From Entamoeba invadens IP1 (lineage: Eukaryota; Evosea; Mastigamoebida; Endamoebidae), in the NCBI RefSeq assembly GCF_000330505.1, contig NW_004440367.1:47368-92039 (forward strand): a stretch of DNA of 44,672 nucleotides, in the 5' to 3' direction. Of the stretch, positions 32,781 through 42,669 are shown one piece after another. Both the position numbers and the translations under genes were made by a program. How positions within the stretch are numbered: position 1 is the first letter of the stretch; every line of letters starts with the position of its first letter. The notes beneath the pieces were generated by a model. The model did no database searches. It was not told the DNA's origin and worked only from the letters and a program-made list of their open reading frames with translations.

Positions 32781-33781
32781 CCAAATTTGATATTTTACAG
32801 TATTTTGAATAACTTATATATCGAAAAAAACACTTTGTCATAATAAATTACATTTTTAGGCTTGAATGTTTTTATTAGTGTAATTAAAATCATTAGTTTT
32901 TGTTTCATAAATGCGTGTATATGGATTCATAAAATTTAAATAAAGAGGTATTAAAATATTCGAATATATCATTTAAAAAAACAACGTTTCTTTTATATAT
33001 TTATTTATTTATTTGTTATATTTGTTATTTTTAAATAAAAATTGTTTTGAATTTCAAATTTTTTATTTTTGTTTGTTAATTCAAATTGTTAATTTATCTA
33101 TATGTATAATAAAATTATTATATAACCTATAGTTCATGAAATTAACGAACAATACTTTTATTGGAATATGTTCGAATAATTTGAAAGAGGATTTCAAAAA
33201 CAAAGAGGTAAAAGTGCCTCATTATGATAAAATATTGGGTCAAACACGATTCTTTATATTTCTTTGTTGTTTTAAAATTAAATTTTTAACAAATGTTAAA
33301 AATGTACCTTTATTGTTACCCAAAACATCTAACAATTAATTATTAAAAACATTATTATAGAATTAACAACAATAATAAATATCTTTAACAATAAAAACAA
33401 AAAATCAAATAATAATATGTACTGTTTTTCTTAAAAAAGTAGCGCAATGACCTCAGAATTAACAAAAAAGTTTCCAAATTAATTGTTTTTAATAAGAGTT
33501 AGTTTTTCAATGTTGTTCTTTTTTCAAAAATATACATAACAACCCCCTTTAAATTGGGAATTGGGTAAAAATTAATCAAAAAATAAAAAACTAAACCAAC
33601 TATTTTTTTAATTTCTTAAAAATTCCCGATTCATTTAAGTAATCAATATTTCAAACTTAGCGACATGATTGGAGAAAAGACAACGTTGAAGAATCACTGT
33701 ACATTTCTTCAAAAGGTGTTTTCTTTTTATATTGACAACAAAAAATAATAGTTTATATAAAATAAATAGAGTTAGTATTTT

Positions 33782-33933
33782 AACGTTATCTGGCGGACAA
33801 AAAATAGCTTTAAATTTGTTTAAAAATCGGACATTAGATAAAGCGTAAAAAACCGAAACAATTGGGATGGGTTTTTGGGACCGCTTACCGAAATATTACA
33901 ATTTTTATGGTCCAAAAGGTACCAGACAACGTT
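33782..33933. repeat. Possible small inverted-repeat element
   Basis: AACGTTATCTGG at 33782-33793 is an inverted copy of CCAGACAACGTT at 33922-33933 with one mismatch. The interior is mildly GC-richer than its surroundings. A target duplication is not evident, so the element call is weak. Confidence 0.35.
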
Positions 33934-34305
33934 TTAAGACTGGCTATATACAGTTTTTAAAATGTACGTTTATTTTATTATGTTTTAAAAACACAACTAC
34001 AGTAGAAATTCTATCTGTGTGTGATTCCATTCGTGTGTGACTCTATTGGTGTGTGATTTTGACCAATCAAAAGTGGCCTACACATTGATGGAATATAATT
34101 ATTTCCCACATATTTGGCACCAAAACCCACAAAAATAATGTCCATTAAAATTTCTTTTTATTTTAAAGGAGTAAAAACTTGGTAATAAAAACTTAAAAAA
34201 AGAAAAATAATAAAACAAAAATAAATCAAAAAAGATAAGAAAAGCAGAAAATACTCCTGTCAAAATATTAAACTTAAAATAATAATAAAAATGAACCGAT
34301 TTTCA

Positions 34306-34341
34306 CACACCAATCACAAGAGCACGCTTGTGATTGGTGTG
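34306..34341. repeat. Perfect 15-bp hairpin at the junction with the Hsp70 fragment
   Basis: CACACCAATCACAAG (34306-34320) and CTTGTGATTGGTGTG (34327-34341) are perfect complements with a 6-nt loop. The motif ATTGGTGTG also occurs near the left end of the element (about 34043). It lies exactly where Hsp70 homology begins. Confidence 0.8.
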
Positions 34342-34846
34342 ATGACAGAATTGATTCCACAAAACTTAACAATTTCAGCAAGGAAGTCACAGATATTTTC
34401 GACACGTGCAGACAACCAACCAGGCGTGCTCATCCAAGTCTTTGAAGGCGAGGCATCAATGACATCACATTGCAACCTGCTTGGAAAGTTTGATTTGTTT
34501 GGTATCTTACTCGCACCACATGGAGTCTCATAGTTGAAGTCGCATTTGACATTGATGCAAATGGGATTCTGAATGTGTCGGCTGAAAACGAAACAACAGG
34601 AAAGAAGACTCTCAAAGGAATAGGTGGACAAGATGGTTGCAGACGCAAAAGGGTTCAAGGCGGAGGACGACAAGATAATGACTTTTAAAGTTAAAAATCG
34701 ACACTCAACTTCAACTACTATGTAATTACACAGTGAACGAGCAATTTTTTTCAAGGTTATCAACAGAAAACAATGCAGCAATCGAGGCTGATGTCAAAGA
34801 GGTACTTGAGTTGTAAATTGACAAGAACCAATCCGCACCAAAAGTC
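34335..34846 (+). pseudogene. Degenerate Hsp70 fragment (substrate-binding domain)
   Basis: The translation contains Hsp70 signatures in the correct order across three frames: [43 protein letters not shown], then after a frameshift VEVAFDIDANGILNVSAENE, then VDKMVADAKGFKAEDDKI in another frame, and finally IEADVKEVLEL-stop-IDKNQ. This corresponds to the end of the nucleotide-binding domain linker, the beta-sandwich substrate-binding domain and part of the helical lid of a cytosolic Hsp70. The ATPase domain and the C-terminal EEVD are absent. Several frameshifts and stops make it non-functional. It lies wholly inside a TA-flanked element, so I interpret it as a captured and decayed gene fragment. 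Confidence 0.9.
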
Positions 34847-35794
34847 CATGTGTTTATACAAAAACACAATGCGTTGTTTTTATTCTAAACAATAAAAAAA
34901 TTTAAAAAATTCACAATATTATTTTATGTTTACACATGTCGTGTTTTTTTTAAAAAAAACAAAAAATACGTTTTGTCATTTTTCTTGATTGTGGATAGTT
35001 TTACAAATTTCATGATTTTTTAGTTTTTTTGCCAGAAATTAAAAAAGAAAAGAAAAAAATTACACACTTTGGGAAAACCATTTTCATGACTCCACACACC
35101 GATAGAATTTTTACTGTACTATTCGATGATAATAAAAAAAGTTATAAAGCAATTTGATTTGAGTAATTTCATTAAACTATATTTTAAGAAAAGTATGGTT
35201 AATAACAAATTTTATTTTAATAAGTTAAATTATTATTCAATCGTTATTAAACATTTCCTATATTCCATAATATCATTAATTGTAATTAATAGTTTGATAT
35301 TGTATAATATAAATAATATATTTATTAACCATTTATTTGGATACTATACATTTTAAAATGTTATAGTTTTGTTGTTAATTGTCGTTTTAAGTAGAAAAAC
35401 GACCGCGGCAAAAAGTTTCCATCTGTAAAGAAAAGGTTTTGGAGATAGCAAAAACAAACATAACTATGAATTTTACTAAAACTACTTTATTTTTGTCATA
35501 AAAACAAAGAAAATATGCCCCTTTCATTTAAAATGTATTTTGGGACAAGTTCCAAATTTTTCCCTGTTCCGTAATAAACTTCAAATTAACTTAATATTTA
35601 AAAATTTTTATCGTTTTAAATTAATACAATTGATCACTTATTTGTTTTAAAATGGGATATTAAAATATACTATTTCTATTTATATATGCAATTGCGGACG
35701 AAACACGACACTCCTCAAAAGTTAAACAATCATTGAACAATTAAACTTGAGATTTGAAAAAAAGTAAAGTTTAAACCATTTTTAAAATAAAATA

Positions 35795-36715
35795 CAGTAT
35801 AATCCGGGTTTAATTCACTTAAAATATTTTGGAATTATCGGGTTTAATTCCACCTTTTTCAAGAAAATTATTAAATGATTTTTAAAACAAAAATAGTTGA
35901 TGGAATTAACTTTCAGTAGTTTCATAGTTATAATTATTTAATAATTATTTGATTCAATCAAAAACAAATGGTAATGGTAAAGGCTTTTTCACATCCTCTA
36001 AAAATAAAGTTTTTTTTAACAATTTAATATAATATTTTAATTAAAATTATAGTAAATGGGAGCTTGGGATAATATTTGGTCTGGTTCCCGAATTAAAAAT
36101 GTGTCGATAATTCAACTCGAAACAGTGGAAACCGAGTGAGACAAATATCGAAAAGAAGGCACAGGCGGTCTGTTTGTGCACCCGTTCCACACACTTTCAA
36201 TGTCCTCCTTGGCACAGATCCCAATGAACGCCCCGTTTGAAAAGGGAACCACATCAGCGTTCAAACAGTACGGAGGAAGAAAGTGGGTGACATGGGGACC
36301 CACAAACAGTGACTTAAAGATGGACTTCTTTCAAAAAACACTCGCGGCAAATACTTTGTTAATGTGGTGGTGAAACAAGTGTGTTAAAATAAATAAAAAC
36401 GAATAAAAACTTTAGTTTATTATGTTCTTTTTTATTTATTTATTATTTTATAATAAGTAATTTATAATATTATAGTACCGAAAAATAGTTTCAGAAACAA
36501 AAATAATGCATTTTTATTCAAAAACAAATATTCTGATTAATTTAGGTGAAATCCAATTATTTTACATAAATTTAAACAAAAATACAAGATTATGATAATA
36601 AAACTCAAAATTGTAGTTTTTATTATTTTTTCTTACTTCGGGTTTAATTATTTTGAATGAATTTAACCCGATTATTTAATTAAACCCGGACTGGAATTAA
36701 ACCCGGATTATACTG
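35795..36715 (+). mobile_element. 921-bp TA-flanked element with a captured coding fragment
   Basis: The first 22 bases at each end are perfect inverted repeats beginning CAGTATAATCCGGGTTTAAT. TA duplications lie at 35793-35794 and 36716-36717. The GGGTTTAAT motif is repeated inside each end. An island with more G+C than the surroundings (about 36119-36373) lies inside; no transposase was found. Ends beginning CAGTA fit pogo/Tc1-type elements. Confidence 0.9.
36140..36373 (+). pseudogene. Captured coding fragment, source gene not identified
   Basis: A 77-codon open stretch after a TGA (36137-36139). It reads DKYRKEGTGGLFVHPFHTLS, followed by MSSLAQIPMNAPFEKGTTSA and FKQYGGRKWVTWGPTNSDLK, and ends MWW. 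Codons favour C at the third position of two-fold sites (AAC, TTC, CAC, TAC, GAC), as in highly expressed Entamoeba genes and unlike nearby AT-rich DNA. There is no in-frame ATG at the start, so it is a fragment. I do not recognise the parent protein. The minus strand is also open for 63 codons, but its codon pattern is less gene-like. Confidence 0.55.
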
Positions 36716-36840
36716 TATAATATTTTAAATTCTGAATCTGATAATTATTCGTGTTCATTTATTTGCTCTCTATTGTTTTGGGTTTTACCAAATATGCTGT
36801 TTCAATTGAAAATACAAAAACCATTGTTGTGTAATTGGGA

Positions 36841-37220
36841 CAGTGTTATAACATCAGTGTTTATATAAAAATAGAAAAAGATGGTAAAGGTATTTGGGCT
36901 TTTGAATCAAATGTTTGTGGCAATAGGGTAGACAAAAGAAAAAATCATTAATACCGACAACACACATTGAAAAAGATTTGCCTCAATATAATTACGTTAT
37001 CTATGATTCCAAGGACGTGAATAATTGCTATATTCTAAAAATTGATAATATGTTAGAAACTATTTATTGAGAATGTCAAAAAATACTTGGTTCTGGAAAT
37101 CATGAAATTGAATATGGAATAATATCAAGAACATATTACTTAACAACTTCAAATTGTTCTGGTATCAGTGAAGCTAAAAACAAGAATGCGTTGAATAAAT
37201 ATTCCTTACTTGTCAATTAA
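36841..37220 (+). pseudogene. Decayed reading frame, family unknown
   Basis: Two blocks read like protein. The first (36841 to about 36930) reads QCYNISVYIKIEKDGKGIWA, then FESNVCGNRVD. After a frameshift a second block (about 36957-37220) reads HIEKDLPQYNYVIYDSKDVN, CYILKIDNMLETIY-stop-ECQ and SRTYYLTTSNCSGISEAKNK. The composition matches Entamoeba coding sequence, with one internal TGA and no start. I do not recognise it. It lies just outside the 35795-36715 element. Confidence 0.5.
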
Positions 37221-38491
37221 AAGATAATTCATATTAAAGGCGCTTATATTTTTTGCCTTTTCGGCTCTTTTCTTTGTTTGCTTGTTTTAAGTTATTTTTA
37301 ATTTATTTTACTTTTTTTTATAATACCCCGAATTATGATATTAAAAAATCTTCACATTTTTTAAATATTTTAATGTTTCTTAATTTTAGAAATTTGTTTT
37401 ATTGTAATTTCAACAGAAATAAAAAATCATGAATATGTTTTATATTTTGTAAATAAAAGTAATTTATTTAATTCATAACACAAAACGTTGATTCAGTTTA
37501 ACCAAAACGATTATTGAATATCACATTCAAAATATAAAATTCAAACATCTTTTAAATTAAAATGTTACATGTTTTAAATTATTAATAGTTGTAATCAGTA
37601 GAACATTACAACTATTTAAAATTGCTGTAATAACAATAAAACACAAATTATAAATAAAAAAGTCAATAAAAATCATTTTTTTTTATTTTTTATTATTTTT
37701 CAAACAAACAATTTCATTTTTTATAAATACATGTTCATTTCGTTAATTTATATATTTGAAATTATCAATATTGTATTATATTTATTTTAATAAATTTGTT
37801 TTGTAATTCATAATAATTAAAAACTGAAAATTATATTAGATATATGTTAACATATATCGTTATGATAATATATTTCCAAAAATGATAAATAATTGTTTTT
37901 ATAGTTTTATATTAACAACTTGTAAGTAATTTAAGGTTATAATGGATTATAAATCACAAAATTTACAATTAAATTATATAAATTAAAAATATTGTTTTTT
38001 GATAACATTATATAACAAAAAGTATATAACCGAACTTCTCAAGAATAAAATTTAAGATTAAAATTAAAAATAATTGATCTCTATTGTGTGATTTTAAAAG
38101 TTTAATTGGCAAAAAATAAATCAATCATTTTTTGAGTACCCACTTTTCGATTATAACACTCTTAAATATTGAGACTGTAACTTATGGTAAACGTTTTGAA
38201 CCAAAGAGAACAAAAAATAAGTTTTTGAAAATAATAGATTTAGTGTTTAAATATAATATCTTGTAATTAGAAGTTTATAATTTATTTAATTGTGATATTT
38301 GGTTTACTTATAAAATTCACCTATAAAACCTCCATAATTTTTTCACCATTGGGTGGTTTTTTGGAATGTTGTTATTGTAATTTATTTTTGTTATTTTAAT
38401 TTTTTTAAAATATGTATAAATTAGAAATTTATAATTTTATAATAAAAATAAAAATAAAAAAATTTTACAATAATTATACGTATGGAGGATA
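37221..38491. other. AT-rich intergenic region
   Basis: About 1.27 kb of AT-rich low-complexity DNA. Nothing supported. Confidence 0.45.
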
Positions 38492-39559
38492 AAGTCAGTG
38501 ACAAAGTATAAATAACGCATTTTTTTGAGGATGTTTAAAGTTCAATTATTGTATTTCTCTATTAATCTGGTTTTTTAATCCCAATAAATGGATTGTAAAG
38601 GTAAAGTAGGTGGCAACACTCCTATGCTATTTTTTCGTTGTTTTCCAAAAATAAAAGAAAAAAGACTGTAAATTTTAAAAACATAAAAGGGCAATAATGT
38701 GTTTAAGCTTTTCTTAAAAAGAATGATCTTAGTAAATAAGAACTTCAATAATAAAAATAAATGATTAACATTTAAACCACAAACCCTCATCGACACAACT
38801 CATTCAAATTAACCAAAGACAACAGAAAGTCAGATACTCTTTCAATCATTGCCATTTAACACTTTATATTTCAATGAGTTTGGTTGATATGATAGAAGAA
38901 GGAACAGTCTTACAAATTCGTTAAGACGGGGTTGTTCTTTACATATTTTTTTATTTTTTCTGAAAGAATATGATTATTTAGACCTATGTTGGATTTATCA
39001 AGCACAATGAAATCTGTCATTTCTTTGATGTGGCAGACTATTGTCTCATTTATTATCTCTTTTTGTTTGGAGTCAAGGTCTGCAATGTTAACGAGATTAA
39101 CGTAGTTGTTGGGGTTGTGAGTTTGGTTGTTACATGGTTGGTAAATACTGTCGTCTAAAAAAGTTTAAATCCATTTAACAAGTCGAAGAGCACTTTATAT
39201 GTCATTGAAAAGGTGAAAAGCGCTTTCAATATTACAAAAAACCCATTTATTTTCTTTGAAACGACGCGATGATACTCTCATTTGTTGCTGATTGATTGTT
39301 TTTTTCTATTTTTTAAATTTTTAATGTCGTGTGTTATTTCTTTAAATCAACAAGTCTTTTATTCAGTTTTGTATAAAAGCCAAAAATCTTCTGTGAATTG
39401 TTCAAAAAGTGATAAGAAATATTGTTTGCGAACCTCAAAGGCGTTACAATGTAAACAACATTTAATGTAAAAAATGATATTAATTGCTAATTCAATTATA
39501 TGTTATTAAAATGTTAATATTTTTTTGTTTTATAAAACATTATTTCTTGTCACCGACTT
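38492..39559. mobile_element. 1068-bp TA-flanked element with a decayed minus-strand frame
   Basis: The left end AAGTCAGTGACAA and the right end (read inward) AAGTCGGTGACAA form an inverted repeat that, with the flanking GGATA, spans about 18 bp. TA at 38490-38491 and 39560-39561. The ends resemble those of the 41526-42418 element (AAGTCAGTCTGG). No transposase recognised. Confidence 0.65.
38910..39290 (-). pseudogene. Decayed coding fragment inside the 38.5-39.6 kb element
   Basis: Read on the minus strand: FKENKWVFCNIESAFHLFND, a stop, SALRLVKWI, a stop, then TFLDDSIYQPCNNQTHNPNN, YVNLVNIADLDSKQKEIINE and DKSNIGLNNHILSEKIKKYV, ending in TAA at 38912-38910. The last 80 codons are uninterrupted and look like Entamoeba coding sequence. 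Two stops and a probable frameshift upstream show it is broken. Family not recognised. Confidence 0.5.
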
Positions 39560-39751
39560 TATCCATGTCACCGATAGTTTTTTATTTGTATATTTATTTA
39601 CTTAAAATTTATTTATAAAACTATTTTTTTGTAAATACAAATAACAAAATGTTGTTTAGTTGTAATTTATGTTACAATTTTATGTAACATTAAAAAATGT
39701 TGGGATAAAAATTATTAAAACAATTCAAAGTCAGTACAGAAACGTTACATA

Positions 39752-40729
39752 CAGGGGTGAAACTGAAGGTTTAAATTTGAAAGCGGATGTATTAATTTAG
39801 GGTTTTTGATGCCAAATTTGGCATTTTTCTAGGTTTTATGATTCGTAAATTAAGCCAACCCCTTTGATTTGAATTTGATAATGAAAAACAATGCAAACAA
39901 AATGAAAAGAATCAATAATTATGTTTTGTAACGATACCAACATATTAATATTTTAATACTATTTTAATTATATCAATGGTTATATATTAATTTATCATGG
40001 ATTTGTGTGTTAGTAATAATCAGCTAAAGTTAAAAAATGAATCAATAGTAATAATTGTTATAATTAAACCATTATAAATAGTTGACGGTGTTTTATAGTA
40101 AATTTGTTATTATTCAATTGTATTTTCAGGGTTTAAGACAAAACACAACCTGTTCACAACTTGATAAATATTTTAAGTGTGTTTAAACATGTGGGTGAGT
40201 ATTAGCTTTATGGTTTGTTTGTTTATTTATTATCAACGCAGTTATTTAAAAATGTTATATTGACGTTCAGATTGGTTAATGCGGCTCATTATTACAATTT
40301 GGTTTGTGTTTTTCATACGCAGGCCTGTCGTGAAGGCGGTGAAACACAACCCAAAGTATCGTAAATCATTTTTATGTCGAGTGTTGTTTGAATAATAACA
40401 AAATAATGATAAATTTATCATAAACATGAATAATATAATGTTTAGTAAATAATTAATATTGTTATAATTTCTTGTGTTGAAATTTATAATAAATTTTATA
40501 ATTCTGTAACAATAATATTAACTATATTTTCCTTTTCCAAAAATCGTTAGTGTGTTGGAAATAGTGGTTTTTGTCCAATTTTACTTGTTTTTTGTTGTAG
40601 TTATGTTGATTTTAATGGCTTCAATTTAATGATATACATGTTAGTTCGTTTTTGGCCAAAAGATTGAAAGAAAATGAACCCTAAATTAATATATTCGCTT
40701 TCAAATTAATACCTTCATTTTCACCCTTG
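39752..40729. mobile_element. 978-bp TA-flanked element (CAGGGGTGAAA ends)
   Basis: The left end CAGGGGTGAAACTGAAGGTT and the right end read inward CAAGGGTGAAAATGAAGGTA are inverted repeats. They continue for about 55 bp with few mismatches (AATTTGAAAGCG, ATTAATTTAGGGTT). TA lies at 39750-39751 and 40730-40731. A small less AT-rich patch at 40300-40370 is the only sign of former coding content. No transposase. Confidence 0.88.
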
Positions 40730-40737
40730 TATATTTA

Positions 40738-41000
40738 TTTATTTAAAGTTGTTTTTAGATAAAAATGTTTACGAATTACAAAAATAAATAAGTACAAAAA
40801 TATTATAAGTAATTTAACTATTCAGTATAGTTATATTACTATATAGTATAGCATAAATATTTAACTAAATAACCTATAACATAACCAATAACTAAAACTA
40901 GGTTTCAATTATTTGATTAATTATTTTAAACATCTTAAAAAATAAATACAATTAAATTGGTAATAAAATTAAACAAAATAACGATAAAATATGCAAACAT
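40738..41000 (+). repeat. Dispersed repeat, copy B
   Basis: Aligns with 14998-15225 in the same orientation; the best blocks are TAAGTACAAAAATA, AACTAAATAAC, ACATAACCAATAAC and AAATTGGTAATAAAATTAAA. It lies directly against the end of the preceding element. This copy has about 30 extra bases, including repeats of TATAGTATAG. Confidence 0.6.
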
Positions 41001-41169
41001 ACTGTGTATAATGGCATTATTAACTTGAAAATTAATGCAATAAAATTTTTATTGTACTATGTTATAGATATCATAACATAATGTGATAAAATATTGATTT
41101 TACTGTGGTTTGTTACATGTCTTTTTTCGTTGTTGTTACACACTATGTTTGTGCGTGAAAAAACAAATA

Positions 41170-41336
41170 CAGTAAAATCTCTCATTAGTAGATTAAAAGG
41201 TATAATTAAAGCCCCCCCAATAGTGGTTTTGAAATTACTTTTCCCCCAACAAATGTTTTTTAAATTTGATTGGTTGAAACGTCTCTTAATGAGGGGATTC
41301 TTTTTATGAGAAACCCATCAATAAGAGGTTTTATTG
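41170..41336. mobile_element. 167-bp MITE (CAGTAAAATCTCTCATTA ends, TA duplication)
   Basis: The left end CAGTAAAATCTCTCATTAGT and the right end read inward CAATAAAACCTCTTATTGAT are inverted repeats. A second inverted block (left CCCCCCAATAGTGG, right CTCTTAATGAGGGG) lies inside. TA at 41168-41169 and 41337-41338. Length and terminal sequence resemble the MITE at 31142-31307, suggesting related families. Confidence 0.85.
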
Positions 41337-41525
41337 TAATTAAATTGTCAAAGTTCGTTTCGATTAAAAAACAAAGATTTTAAACAAAAAATTGAAAAAC
41401 AAAATCAAAAAACAAAATTATAACCTATTTTTGTCGATTTATTAAATTGATGAAATATGATTAATGATTTGACTTTTATCAAATTTATACAATCTTGATT
41501 TTGTGATTGTCGTTGATGTTATATA

Positions 41526-42418
41526 AAGTCAGTCTGGAAACCTTATTTATTCCAAAAACCTTATTTATAACCAAAAATAGGTTATTTTTATTGTTATTTG
41601 GTTTTGTTTTTCAAAAATTTTATTTTTTAAAAAAACTTCAGATCTATTATTTTTAAATGAAAACGAACTTGGACAAATTAACTGATTGTGTTATTTATGC
41701 TCAGAAGCTGAGTATAACAATAGAAAAAGAAGCTGCCGTTTATAACAACAATAAGGCAAACCTTTTATTGTGTAAAGTATTAAACACAACAAGAGAAATA
41801 GAGGACCATTTGACTATAATCACAAAGATAATCGATTGTGTTAAAGACATCATAGAAAAGATGATGATAGCTTTAGATAAATATGACGATATCGCGACAT
41901 TTGCGAAACAAATAAAGACTTTTACCAGATTTGGGTTTACTCTGATGATGAATAACTTTCATCTTGTTGTTGAAATGCCAGAAATTGAAGAAGTTAACAA
42001 TATTGATACAGTTCTGAAACTCGAAGAACTACACAACCAAATTCAAACAAAAGTATAAATCTGACCATCCATCTGAAATACAACATAAAAAATATTCGCT
42101 CTTTGAGGGTTGAGAGTATAAGTGTTGAAAAAAGCTCATTCTTAAAGGCAACACTTTAAAAAAAACAATTCCAATAAACTCTGTTTGTTTACGTTATTAT
42201 CCCGTAATTTAACCAAAAAATAACCAAAATATTGCCATTTATTGACAAACAGAAAAAATGAAATGATTGGCTAAATGACTTTAACCCAATTTATGTTTTT
42301 GGTTTTTTTATTTGAAAATAATTTAAATAATAGTAATATTTATTAAACATCCCAAAATGTTTTTTTTTCAAAGGAAAAAATAAGGTTTTTGGAATAAATA
42401 AGGTTTCCAGACTGACTT
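41526..42418 (+). mobile_element. 893-bp TA-flanked element carrying an intact 133-codon ORF
   Basis: Long, nearly perfect inverted ends beginning AAGTCAGTCTGGAAACCTTA and continuing to about 44 bp (left 41526-41570, right 42375-42418). TA at 41524-41525 and 42419-42420. The element contains one complete ORF (41657-42058) and little else. It is too small for a normal mariner transposase. Confidence 0.9.
41657..42058 (+). CDS. Helical 133-residue protein encoded inside a TIR element
   Basis: A complete ATG-to-TAA frame. The protein is predicted almost all helical, with coiled-coil-like heptads (MKTNLDKLTDCVIYAQKLSI, TREIEDHLTIITKIIDCVKD, IIEKMMIALDKYDDIATFAK), then TFTRFGFTLMMNNFHLVVEM and an acidic C-terminal helix. 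It has no DDE catalytic motifs and no zinc finger or HTH that I can identify, so it is not a full transposase. It could be a captured host exon, a degenerate transposase N-terminal domain or an accessory protein. The ORF is intact, unlike the captured fragments in neighbouring elements, which suggests recent arrival or selection. It starts 131 bp inside the left end. Confidence 0.6.
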   Translation: MKTNLDKLTDCVIYAQKLSITIEKEAAVYNNNKANLLLCKVLNTTREIEDHLTIITKIIDCVKDIIEKMMIALDKYDDIATFAKQIKTFTRFGFTLMMNNFHLVVEMPEIEEVNNIDTVLKLEELHNQIQTKV

Positions 42419-42669
42419 TAGTCAACATATAATTATTTTGAATTTATCAAAATAGGTTGCCAATTATTTAAAAAAATAAATTTATATTTCAAGGAAACAA
42501 ATTAAAATAAACAATATAAAATACATTTCAATCCAATTTATTCAAATATAAATTCATTCTCATTCTTAAAAACTTTTCTTTTTCCTCATACGAATCTGTG
42601 ATTGAGTTTTTTATTTATTAAAAAAATGAACTGTTTATAAATTATAATAATAATTACAATTATAATTTG

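Larger units (their letters stand above)
34000..35116 (+). mobile_element. 1117-bp TA-flanked element carrying an Hsp70 gene fragment
   Basis: Terminal inverted repeats CAGTAGAAATTCTATCTGTG (left) and CAGTAAAAATTCTATCGGTG (right end read inward); TA at 33998-33999 and 35117-35118. Subterminal GTGTGTGA repeats follow the left end. The interior contains a degenerate Hsp70 segment (34335-34846) and no transposase. Non-autonomous mobilisation by a Tc1/mariner/pogo transposase is inferred. Confidence 0.88.

Noticed and set aside
33136..33339. 67-codon ORF (MKLTNNTFIGICSNNLKEDF...)
   Set aside because: Short, no recognisable domain, second half low-complexity hydrophobic; could be chance in AT-rich DNA or a gene relic. 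Not enough support.
35126..35356. 76-codon ORF right after the Hsp70-carrying element
   Set aside because: Composition is almost only Ile, Asn, Tyr, Phe, Leu and Lys, as expected from translating AT-rich spacer.
39282..39470. 62-codon plus-strand ORF in the 38.5-39.6 kb element
   Set aside because: Overlaps the edge of the decayed minus-strand frame and has no protein-like pattern beyond chance.
34000..42420. An autonomous mariner or pogo transposase
   Set aside because: No reading frame long enough (about 340 or more codons) and no DDE/DDD motif pattern was found in any element, so all are treated as non-autonomous.
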